Assembly (NCBI RefSeq): GCF_029892965.1
Contig: NZ_JARXWN010000009.1
Coordinates: 120,593 to 184,592, forward strand
Length of the DNA: 64,000 nt
Direction of reading: 5' to 3'
Source: Dysgonomonas sp. PF1-14
GTDB taxonomy: Bacteria; Bacteroidota; Bacteroidia; Bacteroidales; Dysgonomonadaceae
Made by a program: the position numbers and the translations under genes. Shown piece by piece: positions 16,777 through 24,609 of this stretch. The number at the start of each line of letters is the position of its first letter. Within the stretch, counting starts at the first letter, position 1. A model generated the notes under the pieces. The model was not told where the DNA came from and searched no databases. It worked only from the letters and a program-made list of their open reading frames with translations.

Positions 16777-17730
16777 ATGTTTATTAATCAAATCGGACAT
16801 TACATTCCTGAGACCAGAATCCCGAATGATTACTTCACCGAAGTAAACGGACTATCCAGCGATTGGATCACTCAGCGAACAGGTATCTCAACCCGGTCGA
16901 GGGCGACAGATAAGGAAACGATGAACTATATGTGTGAGGAAGCGGTAAAGAATGCCCTACCTAAGCTGCCTTACGACATTAAGGAGGTAGACTTGATTGT
17001 ATTTGCGTCATACACACCTTCGGACACCATTGCTACTACCGGACATTATATACAGCGGGAGTACAATATAACTGATGCTAAGGTATTTCATATATCTTCG
17101 GCTTGCTCTTCGGCAATAAATGCTATGGAAATTATCCGTGCATTCTTCTATTCGCAAATGTCGTCGAAGGCATTGATGATATGTGCCGACCGCAATTCGA
17201 CATACTCTGACGATAGCGACTGCATGTCGGGACACCTGTGGGGAGATGGCGCTACAGCGTTCTTCTTTTCAGACACAGCATGTTCTTCTGACGAGGCTCA
17301 GGTCATAGACATTATGACGCAAGGGCTCGGACATATCGGACAAGGGCCTAACGGAGTATTCCTCGAGCCTAAAAACAGAGGATTGCAAATGCCGTATGGT
17401 AAGGATGTCTTTATGCAGGCATGTACTTATATCGCTCAGAATACTAAAGACATTACTGAATGGAATGGATATTCTGTCGATGATCTTACTTACTTCATCG
17501 GGCATCAGGCAAATATGCGGATATTGAAGAATGTAAGCAAACAACTGGATATGCCGGAAGAAAAGGTATTATCGAACATAGAAGAGTTGGGTAATACGGG
17601 ATCGGCAAGCGCAATGCTGGTATATGCGCAGAATAAAGAAAAATTTAAGGCAGGAGACCTGATTTGCATATCAGTATTTGGCGGAGGGTATTCTGCCGGA
17701 GCTTGCTTAATCAGGCATCCTGAATATTAA
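16777..17730 (+). CDS. 3-oxoacyl-ACP synthase III-like enzyme (FabH family)
   Basis: A 317-residue thiolase-fold condensing enzyme. The catalytic triad is complete: C110 in 'ISSACSSAINAM', H243 in 'YFIGHQANMRIL' and N273 in 'ELGNTGSASAML'. The C-terminal 'VFGGGYSAGACLIR' is the usual G-G-G-x-x-x-G end. Length is standard. Housekeeping FabH would be expected among fatty-acid genes; here it sits between an LPS kinase and LpxC, so it probably makes or loads a special acyl chain for an envelope lipid. 'RTGISTRSRA' matches the family R-T-G-I motif. The acyl substrate is unknown. Confidence 0.88.
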   Translation: MFINQIGHYIPETRIPNDYFTEVNGLSSDWITQRTGISTRSRATDKETMNYMCEEAVKNALPKLPYDIKEVDLIVFASYTPSDTIATTGHYIQREYNITDAKVFHISSACSSAINAMEIIRAFFYSQMSSKALMICADRNSTYSDDSDCMSGHLWGDGATAFFFSDTACSSDEAQVIDIMTQGLGHIGQGPNGVFLEPKNRGLQMPYGKDVFMQACTYIAQNTKDITEWNGYSVDDLTYFIGHQANMRILKNVSKQLDMPEEKVLSNIEELGNTGSASAMLVYAQNKEKFKAGDLICISVFGGGYSAGACLIRHPEY

Positions 17731-17769
17731 CAGTTAAGAATAAAATTATTATATTAAAATAGATTGGTT

Positions 17770-18762
17770 ATGGTTTATCAAAGGACTTTAAAAAACAGTT
17801 TTACACTGGAAGGAAAAGGGCTGCACACTGGACTGAACGTACGCATCACATTCAATCCTGCACCGGAAAACCACGGTTACAAAATCAGACGTACCGATGT
17901 ACCCGGACAACCCATAATTGACGCTCTGGCAGAGAATGTTTCTGCAACCCAACGTGGCACCGTATTGTCGGCCAATAATGTACAGGTAAGCACAGTTGAA
18001 CATGCTCTGGCTGCCTTGTATGCCTGCGAAATAGACAACTGCCTTATCGACGTAAATGCTCCGGAAGTACCTATACTGGACGGAAGTTCCATACTGTTTG
18101 TGAGCAAAATAAAGGAAGTAGGTGCTCAGCAACAGACTGCTCCGCGAAAATATATAACATTCAAGCGCAAACGGATAAAAGTGGTGGATAAGGTAACCGG
18201 CTCCTCAATGCTGTTGCTACCAGACGATTCGTTCAGCATACAATCGCATATATCTTTCAATTCTACATTGCTACGCAAGCAGGATGCCCAGATGAATGAT
18301 TTGTCGGAGTTTACGCGTGATTTTGCGTCAGCACGCACATTTGTCTTTGTGCGTGAAATAGAACCACTGCTCAGCAATAATCTGGTAAAGGGCGGAGATT
18401 TAGACAATGCTATCGTTATATACGATAAGCCGATCGAGCAGGAGACATTCGACCATCTGGCCGATGTGATGGGTGTGAAACGTAAGGATGCCAGCAAGTT
18501 GGGATACATTATGAACAAGCCCCTACTCTACCCGAACGAACCTGCTCGCCATAAGTTGCTGGACATCATTGGCGATCTGGCTCTGGTAGGTCATTTTATA
18601 AAAGGTAAGATTGTAGCCAACTGTCCGGGACATAAGATTAACAATCTGTTTGCTCGGGCTATACGCGAAGCTATAGCTGCCGAGAAGAGACCTAAAGTGA
18701 CAGCTGATATGCTGGCTGAGCCTATCCAGACCGGACAAAGTTTTTATTGGACACGCCCTTAA
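17770..18762 (+). CDS. lpxC: Stand-alone LpxC: UDP-3-O-acyl-N-acetylglucosamine deacetylase
   Basis: The ATG at 17770 gives 330 residues (a TTG at 17764 is less likely). LpxC is the zinc enzyme that commits UDP-GlcNAc to lipid A. Both halves and all catalytic residues are present: E77-H78 ('STVEHALAALY'), H261 and D265 ('PARHKLLDIIGDLALVG') and H288 ('CPGHKINNLFAR'). 'FTLEGKGLHTGLNVRITFNP' is the N-terminal signature. In Bacteroidetes the housekeeping enzyme is normally an LpxC-FabZ fusion of about 460 residues; this protein ends where the FabZ part should start. It is either a paralogue of the fused gene or the result of gene fission. It is the seventh gene of the TetR cluster. Confidence 0.93.
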   Translation: MVYQRTLKNSFTLEGKGLHTGLNVRITFNPAPENHGYKIRRTDVPGQPIIDALAENVSATQRGTVLSANNVQVSTVEHALAALYACEIDNCLIDVNAPEVPILDGSSILFVSKIKEVGAQQQTAPRKYITFKRKRIKVVDKVTGSSMLLLPDDSFSIQSHISFNSTLLRKQDAQMNDLSEFTRDFASARTFVFVREIEPLLSNNLVKGGDLDNAIVIYDKPIEQETFDHLADVMGVKRKDASKLGYIMNKPLLYPNEPARHKLLDIIGDLALVGHFIKGKIVANCPGHKINNLFARAIREAIAAEKRPKVTADMLAEPIQTGQSFYWTRP

Positions 18763-18776
18763 TAGTTGAGATTGCA

Positions 18777-18980
18777 ATGAAACATATATTGAGTTTTATA
18801 TCGAATAACAAGGCTATCCTGACAGGGATGTTGTTAGGACTTATAGCCGGATATGTTTACTGGTATTACTTTTCGTGTTACTGGGGTACATACCCCATGT
18901 CGGCCGAATGTTGGGTAAATTGCTGCTATGGCACTATATCGGGAGGGTTCTTAGCCAGCCTGATAAAGAAAGATATGTAA
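18777..18980 (+). CDS. Small DUF6132-like membrane protein
   Basis: The ATG at 18777 gives 67 residues; an upstream start at 18747 would overlap lpxC. Two hydrophobic helices ('LTGMLLGLIAGYVYWYYF' and 'NCCYGTISGGFLASLI') flank a Cys-containing turn ('SCYWGTYPMSAECWVNC'). This layout, G-x-x-x-G-Y-x-Y-W followed by C-x-x-G-T-x-P, fits the DUF6132 family of Bacteroidetes, whose role is unknown. It starts 14 bp after lpxC and looks like the last gene of the operon. Confidence 0.65.
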   Translation: MKHILSFISNNKAILTGMLLGLIAGYVYWYYFSCYWGTYPMSAECWVNCCYGTISGGFLASLIKKDM

Positions 18981-18997
18981 AATATTTTCAGTACATA

Positions 18998-19028
18998 TTG
19001 GACGCAATTCATAAAAGTATTATCTTTG
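18998..19028 (+). promoter_or_regulatory. Promoter of the tRNA-Ala gene
   Basis: TTG at 18998-19000, 20-bp spacer, then TATCTTTG at 19021-19028, which fits the Bacteroidetes TTTG-N19/20-TAnnTTTG promoter. The tRNA begins 9 bp downstream. Confidence 0.65.
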
Positions 19029-19037
19029 CGTCCGATC

Positions 19038-19111
19038 GGGGAATTAGCTCATCTGGCTAGAGCGCAACGCTGGCAGTGTTGAGGTGATCGGTTCGAGTCC
19101 GATATTCTCCA
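19038..19111 (+). tRNA. tRNA-Ala (anticodon GGC)
   Basis: A full cloverleaf can be folded: acceptor GGGGAAT with ATTCTCC, D-stem GCTC/GAGC, anticodon stem CAACG/TGTTG with loop CTGGCAG (anticodon GGC), 5-nt variable loop and T-stem ATCGG/CCGAT with TTCGAGT loop. The acceptor stem contains G3-U70, the identity element of tRNA-Ala, and the discriminator base is A. The CCA end is not fully encoded (A followed by CAA). Confidence 0.94.
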
Positions 19112-19120
19112 CAAGAATAG

Positions 19121-19153
19121 AATCCTCAGGCAGAAATGTTTGGGGATTTTTAT
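19121..19153 (+). terminator. Terminator of the tRNA-Ala gene
   Basis: AATCCTCA (19121-19128) pairs with TGGGGATT (19141-19148), with one G-U pair, and is followed by a T-rich run. Confidence 0.65.
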
Positions 19154-19479
19154 TTAATTTTTTCAAGTTCAACAATTATGGGTATGGTATCATTCTTATA
19201 TTTTGCTTTTACAGGTTTATAACCATCTTGCTTTATCCAAAACTCATATGGCCCTCCAAATATTCCTCCTGTAGTATATCTAAACTCAAAATGACCAATA
19301 GAATCAGTCTGAGTTAAAACATATTCGTATTTTGACGATGGAATATTGTGTATATCAATATTGGCTAAAGGTGATTTGGTTTCCTTATCCAAAACTATAC
19401 CTTGAGCATATCTAAAACTATCGCAAGAAAAAAAACATATAAGAACTAGAATAGAAAACAGGTAAAGTATATTTCTCAT
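19150..19479 (-). CDS. Small lipoprotein with CarboxypepD_reg-like domain
   Basis: A 109-residue lipoprotein. The signal peptide ends in 'LICFFSCDSF' (Cys near residue 19). The mature part begins 'AQGIVLDKETKSPLANIDIH', a typical carboxypeptidase-regulatory-like beta-sandwich opening, continues with 'TDSIGHFEFRY' and ends with a strand 'PIIVELEKIK'. Such domains bind carbohydrate or protein at the cell surface in Bacteroidetes. Its ATG overlaps the stop of a decayed gene remnant (ATGA), so it was once the second gene of a coupled pair. The specific role is unknown. Confidence 0.72.
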   Translation of the reverse strand: MRNILYLFSILVLICFFSCDSFRYAQGIVLDKETKSPLANIDIHNIPSSKYEYVLTQTDSIGHFEFRYTTGGIFGGPYEFWIKQDGYKPVKAKYKNDTIPIIVELEKIK

Positions 19480-19586
19480 AATTTACATTTTTCAATGAAG
19501 TTAACAATTTTCTCCCAATCCTCACAAAAAGAGTTCGATACTTTGGTGCTGTGCTCCACAGAAAATATCCCTGCATTTGGAAAAGT
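19476..19586 (-). pseudogene. C-terminal remnant of a lost gene, copy 1
   Basis: An open stretch on the minus strand encodes 'FPNAGIFSVEHSTKVSNSF' followed by 'CEDWEKIVNFIEKCKL' and a TGA that overlaps the ATG of the 109-residue lipoprotein. A second, frameshifted copy at 20131-20241 encodes 'KVSNSF' and 'CENFGKIVSFIKTLNP'. There is no start codon and the 5' part is missing, so both are 3' remnants of duplicated genes. The parent family is not recognised. Confidence 0.55.
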
Positions 19587-19601
19587 GCAGGGATTATTTT
19601 T
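19567..19601. terminator. Hairpin at the end of the 177-residue lipoprotein gene
   Basis: ATCCCTGCA (19567-19575) pairs perfectly with TGCAGGGAT (19586-19594). On the plus strand a T run follows; on the minus strand it starts at the lipoprotein stop codon. It overlaps gene remnant copy 1. Confidence 0.5.
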
Positions 19602-20127
19602 TTATTCCATAAAATACTGTGTCTTGAAAATAAGTATTGTAAGGGAGATTTGTATATACCTGCTCATCTTTAATAACATTTTGTTTCTCTTTATCTAAGA
19701 AAAATATATGGTTATCCACGACATCTTCACTCTTAGAATTTTTATACTTGTAAATATGTTGTATCTTCCAACCAATAAATTTAGGAGTAAATGCTGATTC
19801 TAAAGAATCGCATATCGCTTGAAAGTGCATCTCTTGCTCCTTATTTGATTTTACTTCATCTTCAGAATATATATCAGTATATTGTTTGCTAAGTATTTCC
19901 ATTGCCTCAAAAGCTCCTCGTCTTTGATTATATTCTTTATAAAGCTTTGTGTGTTTTACTGATGTAAATGCTGAATCTAACTCTCCAAATAGGATTGGTT
20001 TATAGTTGCTTTTTTTATTTATATTAATTATATAGTCTTCAACTTTATTTTGAGCGATTTCCTTATTGTTTGGATTGTGACATGATAAAAAGCATAGAAT
20101 ACATAAAATCGTAAAATATATTTTCAT
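19594..20127 (-). CDS. Hypothetical lipoprotein, 177 residues
   Basis: The signal peptide ends in 'LCILCFLSCHNPNN' (Cys near residue 16), so it is a lipoprotein. The mature part is charged and probably mostly helical at first ('YKEYNQRRGAFEAMEILSKQ'), ending in predicted strands ('GWKIQHIYKYKN', 'HIFFLDKEKQ'). The pattern recalls small Bacteroidetes lipoproteins with an NTF2-like or cystatin-like end, but I do not recognise the family. A gene remnant ends 3 bp upstream of its ATG, as also occurs at the neighbouring lipoprotein, which suggests a duplicated pair arrangement. Confidence 0.65.
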   Translation of the reverse strand: MKIYFTILCILCFLSCHNPNNKEIAQNKVEDYIININKKSNYKPILFGELDSAFTSVKHTKLYKEYNQRRGAFEAMEILSKQYTDIYSEDEVKSNKEQEMHFQAICDSLESAFTPKFIGWKIQHIYKYKNSKSEDVVDNHIFFLDKEKQNVIKDEQVYTNLPYNTYFQDTVFYGIKK

Positions 20128-20130
20128 TAC

Positions 20131-20241
20131 CTATGGATTTAAAGTTTTTATAAAGCTAACAATTTTTCCGAAATTTTCACAAAAAAGAGTTCGATACTTT
20201 AGAAGTTATGCTTCATTAAAAAAAACTCCTATATTTGAAAT
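20131..20241 (-). pseudogene. C-terminal remnant of a lost gene, copy 2
   Basis: Minus-strand sequence similar to 19476-19586, sharing at the DNA level 'AAAGAGTTCGATACTTT' and 'TAACAATTTT' words, but with at least one frameshift in the T run and internal stops. The reconstructed end reads 'CENFGKIVSFIKTLNP' then TAG, 3 bp before the ATG of the 177-residue lipoprotein. Confidence 0.5.
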
Positions 20242-20287
20242 AATAAATAAACCCTTTTATTTTCACTTCTCATATAAACATATAATT

Positions 20288-20767
20288 ATGCCTCCATTTT
20301 ACGATATTTATGGATTATCGAAGAAAAGAGATAGAGAAACAATAGAAAAGTTTCTCGATTATTTTTGCTATCGCGATGAGATAGAAAACTTAGGTAAGGA
20401 TGAAGGCATTTTCATTTTAGAAAGTGAGGATTATAATATACAAGAGGATTTTATACCTGTTAAAACTCTTTCAGAAGTAATAGATTTTGGTATCAACAAT
20501 CCAAATCAGGCTTTTGCGTTTTACCTTAGTCAGCCTCTCAAAAATGTAGAAAGTGTTATCTTATGCTTCACGTATGATAATCAAATAGTATTGGGAGTTT
20601 CTGTGGAAGTAAACAGGATTGAAAACGATCGATTTATTGATAATTCTGCCATTTGCGATCAACTAGCAGCGACAATCGTCAAACTAACGTCTGCCCATAA
20701 AACGATCATGGGCTTGGAACTACCTCCTCCGCGTAGCGAATCGGAGTTAGATGAATTACTTTTATAA
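20288..20767 (+). CDS. Hypothetical cytoplasmic protein, 159 residues
   Basis: A soluble acidic protein with no signal peptide or TM helix. It starts 'MPPFYDIYGLSKKRDRETI' and holds alternating strands and helices ('GIFILESEDYNIQ', 'AFAFYLSQPLKNVESVILCF'), ending in an acidic tail with 'PPPRSESELDELLL'. I do not recognise the family. Because it stands beside small lipoproteins and decayed gene ends it could be an immunity-type protein, but nothing in the sequence proves this. It is followed 84 bp later by the thymidine kinase gene, which has its own candidate promoter. Confidence 0.65.
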   Translation: MPPFYDIYGLSKKRDRETIEKFLDYFCYRDEIENLGKDEGIFILESEDYNIQEDFIPVKTLSEVIDFGINNPNQAFAFYLSQPLKNVESVILCFTYDNQIVLGVSVEVNRIENDRFIDNSAICDQLAATIVKLTSAHKTIMGLELPPPRSESELDELLL

Positions 20768-20810
20768 ACTGTGAGACGTAATGTTTATATCCGAATACAA
20801 ATAAAAATTG

Positions 20811-20818
20811 TATTTTTG
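20811..20818 (+). promoter_or_regulatory. Candidate -7 box of the thymidine kinase promoter
   Basis: TATTTTTG matches TAnnTTTG and lies 32 bp before the tdk ATG. No good -33 TTTG is seen. Confidence 0.4.
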
Positions 20819-20850
20819 CCGAAGTAAAAGCTAACGATCACAACAAAGAT

Positions 20851-21393
20851 ATGAGTAAGATTATTTTCAGATATGGGGCTATGGGCTCCAGCAAGTCAGC
20901 ACACTTGCTAATGACCGGATACAACCTTAAAGAGAGAGGTAAAACTGTTGTTTATGCCAAATCGAGCATCGATACCCGAGATGGTGACTTCATCACTACC
21001 AGAGCCGGAATACCTCCAAAGAAATGTATAACTATACCTGAAAATTCAAATCTGCTGGAAATGTTCGGTTATCTGGATAATCAATCTGTAATTATGATAG
21101 ACGAGTGCCAATTTCTATCAGAAGAAGACATTGACCAGTTGAACAAACTATGTATGCAAAAAGACTTAGTCCTTATCTGTTATGGGCTGAGAACCGATAG
21201 TAACGGTAATCTTTTCTTAGGGTCGAAAAGACTATTTGAGGTAGCCGACGTAATAGAGGAAATAAAATCGTGCTGCTCGAGGTGTGCAAGAAAAGCAACT
21301 ATGAATCTATATCTGGGAGAAAAAAAGGATGTAGTACTTATCGGCGACAGTGGATATCTGCCGGTATGCAGGGAGTGTTATTTTAAACAATAA
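20851..21393 (+). CDS. tdk: Thymidine kinase (type II)
   Basis: A 180-residue enzyme that phosphorylates thymidine in the salvage pathway. The P-loop is 'RYGAMGSSKSAHLL' (residues about 7-20), and the Walker B/catalytic Glu is E85 in 'VIMIDECQFLS'. The lasso domain carries the structural zinc cysteines C142/C145 ('CSRCARKA') and C173/C176 ('CRECYFK'). 'LVLICYGLRTD' is the conserved strand before the lasso. The first P-loop part is 'GAMGSSKS' rather than the commoner 'GPMFSGKT', so this may belong to a divergent subgroup. Length is near the lower end of the family range. Confidence 0.92.
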   Translation: MSKIIFRYGAMGSSKSAHLLMTGYNLKERGKTVVYAKSSIDTRDGDFITTRAGIPPKKCITIPENSNLLEMFGYLDNQSVIMIDECQFLSEEDIDQLNKLCMQKDLVLICYGLRTDSNGNLFLGSKRLFEVADVIEEIKSCCSRCARKATMNLYLGEKKDVVLIGDSGYLPVCRECYFKQ

Positions 21394-21451
21394 AATAACA
21401 CTTATGCTACAACATTTGAATTGAACGCGTCTTTCTAAGATCAGAAACATC

Positions 21452-21613
21452 CTACTTATTTTGTCCGGGAGCATATGGCTTAGCCGACTGGCTACCTGTA
21501 ATTTTCTTTGCCTGTCCGGGAGGAATTCCGTTCTTATTTGTATGTACTGCCCTACACGATGATGCCGATAACAAGACTACAATCAATGATACAAATAAGA
21601 CTATTTTTTTCAT
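21452..21613 (-). CDS. Small PPGQ-motif lipoprotein, 53 residues
   Basis: A short gene read directly from the sequence: ATG at 21613, stop at 21452. It encodes a signal peptide 'MKKIVLFVSLIVVLL' ending in 'SASSC' and a mature peptide with two P-P/P-G-Q units, 'GIPPGQAKKITG' and 'YAPGQNK'. Small Bacteroidetes lipoproteins with P-P-G-Q-A-K-K and A-P-G-Q are often labelled 'quinol oxidase subunit 4', a name without functional support. It lies upstream of, and on the same strand as nothing obviously related; the next minus-strand gene is another lipoprotein. Confidence 0.75.
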   Translation of the reverse strand: MKKIVLFVSLIVVLLSASSCRAVHTNKNGIPPGQAKKITGSQSAKPYAPGQNK

Positions 21614-21668
21614 AATTTCACTTTATTATAACTATATCTGTATATAACATTATGGTAAAGCTTATTGT

Positions 21669-22082
21669 TTACTTCAACAATTCATATAACACAGGGAACT
21701 CAACATCAAAATGGCGTGGCTGATCATATCCGTATTCCAATCCGGCATATATACAGTTTTTCAAACTTGATTTCTCTTTTTCAGACAGTTTTGATACTGT
21801 TTGGGAGAAAGCGGGTTCATCAAGTTTATAAATAATCTGGACGATAATAAAACCCAGATCATAACAACCAGATCCTCCTCCACAATCAAATTCAGTCAAT
21901 CTAACCAGTGAATCTTTATCCTTATCCAGAGTACCCTCTATAAGCCTGCGTAACTCTTTATTTTCAGCGTAGCTCTGATGGGTATACAATGTGTCGGCAA
22001 TATCTATTCCGGCCACATTATCTTGTTTGCAACCAATAAAGAATAGAACAATAAAAGTAAGAGTTAGTATTCTGTTTTTCAT
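21669..22082 (-). CDS. Hypothetical lipoprotein, 137 residues
   Basis: The signal peptide ends in 'IVLFFIGCKQDN' (Cys near residue 18). The mature part is acidic with a Gly/Cys-rich loop 'EFDCGGGSGCYDLG', followed by an amphipathic helix region 'LSEKEKSSLKNCIYAGLEYG' and a hydrophobic C-terminal 'FPVLYELLK'. The two extra cysteines could form a disulfide. I do not recognise the family. It is the first gene of a minus-strand pair with the 53-residue lipoprotein 55 bp downstream. Confidence 0.7.
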   Translation of the reverse strand: MKNRILTLTFIVLFFIGCKQDNVAGIDIADTLYTHQSYAENKELRRLIEGTLDKDKDSLVRLTEFDCGGGSGCYDLGFIIVQIIYKLDEPAFSQTVSKLSEKEKSSLKNCIYAGLEYGYDQPRHFDVEFPVLYELLK

Positions 22083-22859
22083 TCAGGTTATATTTAACAG
22101 TCCATGAAGATAATTCTTTTCTGTATATTTCCAATAAAAGAGCCCCCATATCGTCATTCCCCTTACGAAACAAAACCATGCGAACTTCACAGCTCACATG
22201 GCTTCACACTTCACAAACTACACAAAACTTGCGGTTCTTCCTTAACTATTAAAAAAATCTAAACTAGTGCTATTAATTTATTAAAACTACAATAATCACT
22301 ATTGGGGGCATTTATACTCGTGTATATCTTAATTATTTATTATCTCAAAAATCGGAACGAATTTCAAGCATATAAGGGGGGCGAATTATCTGAAAAAATA
22401 ACTATATTTGATGTTACTATTCTGTTGCTATTTTTCAGATTCTCGAATGAATTATACCTTTCCGCCACTCTCCAAATATTATCCATTCCTCTATGGTAAA
22501 AGTAGTATAAGATTGTCGCTAAAACAGTCTTTTTTGTGCATTTTTTAAGGTTTACGTGTGTCTTTTTTAACATATTGATACGTTTTCTATTTCGCATATC
22601 ATAATATAGGCACTGATATGCTTTATGATTTTCTAATAAAGAGGTCAATAATGCAGATAGTTTCGGAAATCGAAACAAAATGGAAAATAAGTTTTTGCGG
22701 ATTTCAATAGATGGAACAATGTAGGTCTTCTATAAAAGATAATAAGCCATATAAAAATTCAGTCTACACCTTTTGATATAACTTTATATCATTGGCAAGA
22801 CAAAATTTATATATATCCGGGTATATCGAGGGATACCGGCTTTCTTTAGCGGATGAATA
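22083..22859. other. 777-bp AT-rich region without a convincing gene
   Basis: Two short overlapping open frames on opposite strands (22302-22499 plus, 22364-22678 minus) lack good start regions, recognisable motifs and balanced codon use. The stretch 22190-22222 is a simple repetition of CTTCACA/CTCACATGGCTTCAC words. I see no RNA gene. It may be the remains of decayed DNA. Confidence 0.4.
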
Positions 22860-23333
22860 TCAGACAATCATCTGGCTGGCTCTATTCTTTACGCCTTCGG
22901 CATAGCCTGCAAAAAAGAATGGAATATTATCTTCCGCTCCGTTCTCGAAACGTCCGCGTACTTTTTCATATGCTAATAAAGACATCTCAAACTCCGGTTG
23001 TCCGGTAACAAGTATGGGCTGATCGAGACGGTCGTACCAAAAATAACGTCCTCCGAAATTCTGACGGGCTACTTCAAATATATACGAACCTATCTTTATT
23101 ATCATTTTCCGCTTGGTTTCATTATCAGCCTTATTATAGAAAGCCGTATTCATTTCTATCACCTGATCCAGTACATGCAGGCTTTCCACACTAAAGTCTA
23201 AATGAGCAGCATCGCTAAACTGCTTAACCAAAGCATTGGCATTAGCCAGCATATCTCCACCAAACTGAGCCTGATCTGTATCAGAGATCTGTACTATATC
23301 TTTCTTTTTCCTGAATATATCAAATAGTCCCAT
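22860..23333 (-). CDS. Hypothetical cytoplasmic protein, 157 residues
   Basis: A soluble protein that begins 'MGLFDIFRKKKDIVQIS', a start shared by many small Bacteroidetes proteins of unknown role. The central part is helical ('VESLHVLDQVIEMNTAFYNK') and is followed by aromatic-rich strands ('GRYFWYDRLDQPILVTGQP'), ending in 'FFFAGYAEGVKNRAS'. The overall pattern is that of a small globular protein without cysteine or catalytic motifs. The family is not recognised. The upstream BetR-like regulator is on the opposite end of a 39-bp gap on the same strand, so the two may be co-transcribed. Confidence 0.75.
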   Translation of the reverse strand: MGLFDIFRKKKDIVQISDTDQAQFGGDMLANANALVKQFSDAAHLDFSVESLHVLDQVIEMNTAFYNKADNETKRKMIIKIGSYIFEVARQNFGGRYFWYDRLDQPILVTGQPEFEMSLLAYEKVRGRFENGAEDNIPFFFAGYAEGVKNRASQMIV

Positions 23334-23372
23334 ATATAAGTATTTGTGCTAGTGTCCGTCAAATATACAAAT

Positions 23373-24338
23373 TTAAAGCGTATTGATCAGGGTGCGCTGG
23401 TCATTAAAAAATTTTGCCCGTTCTATACCCCCGCTCACTGATATAAGTGTAGAAAGCCGTTTCAACGAATCTATCCATTTCTTAAACCGGTCAAATGTTG
23501 CTACATCTTGCGATACGAACGAATTTAAGGTAAAAGCTTTCACATAACTCATATTCACCGTATCAGTCTGCAAATAGCTGTATGTAGCATCAAAATTGAT
23601 ACCTGAAAGATAGAATTGCAGGGTATTGCCCGAATCGTATTGCCCCTTGATGGCTATAGCTTCCATCCGGTCTACACACTTCAGCAGGTCTTCTTTCAGT
23701 GCGGCAACATCTTCAGTTGTTATATAACGGATATTTGCAAAAAACTGAATATCGTTTATCAAATACTGAAACAATAGTCTGTCCCATACATAATATGTGT
23801 AATCTACATACATCAGTTCTTCTTCATATCTGCGCAACACATCGTACAGGTCTTTTGGCATATCGATATCTTCGAGTGACTGAACATCGCGACTGAGCTT
23901 AAACGACTGATACATCCACTTGAAAGTAAAGAACTTGGTGAGATAAGTAAAGTTGAGACACAATGTCTGCGGTAACAGATTTGCCGATGAACCTATTTCG
24001 GTATATGAATCGTTTCGAGCCACCTTCAGTGCCGTTACATAATACTCCATCTGGGCATAATCTTTCGGGGTAGGATTTACATACTCCGTCAACTTCAGCT
24101 GGAACGGCTTATTGCGTGAATCGTCTGCTCCGATAATCGTATCGAGGGAAAGACCGAGTTCCATAGCGATGGCAGCGGCTTCATCGAACGAAAACAGCAC
24201 CTCGCCCCTCAATCGCCTATACATGGCTTCTTTGCCGATATGCAAAATATCCATCAACAGGCCTGCCATATGTTTATTCTGCGGTACACGTTCTCTGACC
24301 GCATTCAACAGATTTTTATGGAATATATCGTTCTTCAT
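23373..24338 (-). CDS. Helix-turn-helix regulator with N-terminal BetR-like domain
   Basis: A 321-residue protein. Residues about 10-70 ('LLNAVRERVPQNKHMAGLL', 'IGKEAMYRRLRGEVLFSFDE', 'AAAIAMELGLSLD') form a BetR/Cro-like helix-turn-helix. The remainder is all-helical with many aromatic residues ('YVDYTYYVWDRLLFQYLI') and looks like a sensory or dimerisation domain common to Bacteroidales regulators. No TM segment is present. It faces the BACON-like lipoprotein genes across a 307-bp gap and runs with the 157-residue gene downstream. Target genes are unknown. Confidence 0.75.
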   Translation of the reverse strand: MKNDIFHKNLLNAVRERVPQNKHMAGLLMDILHIGKEAMYRRLRGEVLFSFDEAAAIAMELGLSLDTIIGADDSRNKPFQLKLTEYVNPTPKDYAQMEYYVTALKVARNDSYTEIGSSANLLPQTLCLNFTYLTKFFTFKWMYQSFKLSRDVQSLEDIDMPKDLYDVLRRYEEELMYVDYTYYVWDRLLFQYLINDIQFFANIRYITTEDVAALKEDLLKCVDRMEAIAIKGQYDSGNTLQFYLSGINFDATYSYLQTDTVNMSYVKAFTLNSFVSQDVATFDRFKKWIDSLKRLSTLISVSGGIERAKFFNDQRTLINTL

Positions 24339-24609
24339 TCTTTTAGTTACGAGTTGTATTTTTTACACCTTTGCGAGAGACAATTTTATCTAAAGTTGAC
24401 AAACTTGACACTTTATACACGATATCTCAACCTTACTATTTTTCATCTTTATAGAGGTTACCCATATATCTGCCCGTTTTTTCAGGGCTTTGCAACACCC
24501 TCCCCATTAGAGAGAGTCAGGCTGAGGTCTATCAACAACAGAAGCATACGTAAAGATAACACAATGATAGCATTTTTTTATAATTGAAATTTATTTTAAC
24601 AAAAAAGTG

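Noticed and set aside
22302..22678. Overlapping short open frames on both strands
   Set aside because: No recognisable motifs, no promoter or convincing start region, and AT-driven composition.
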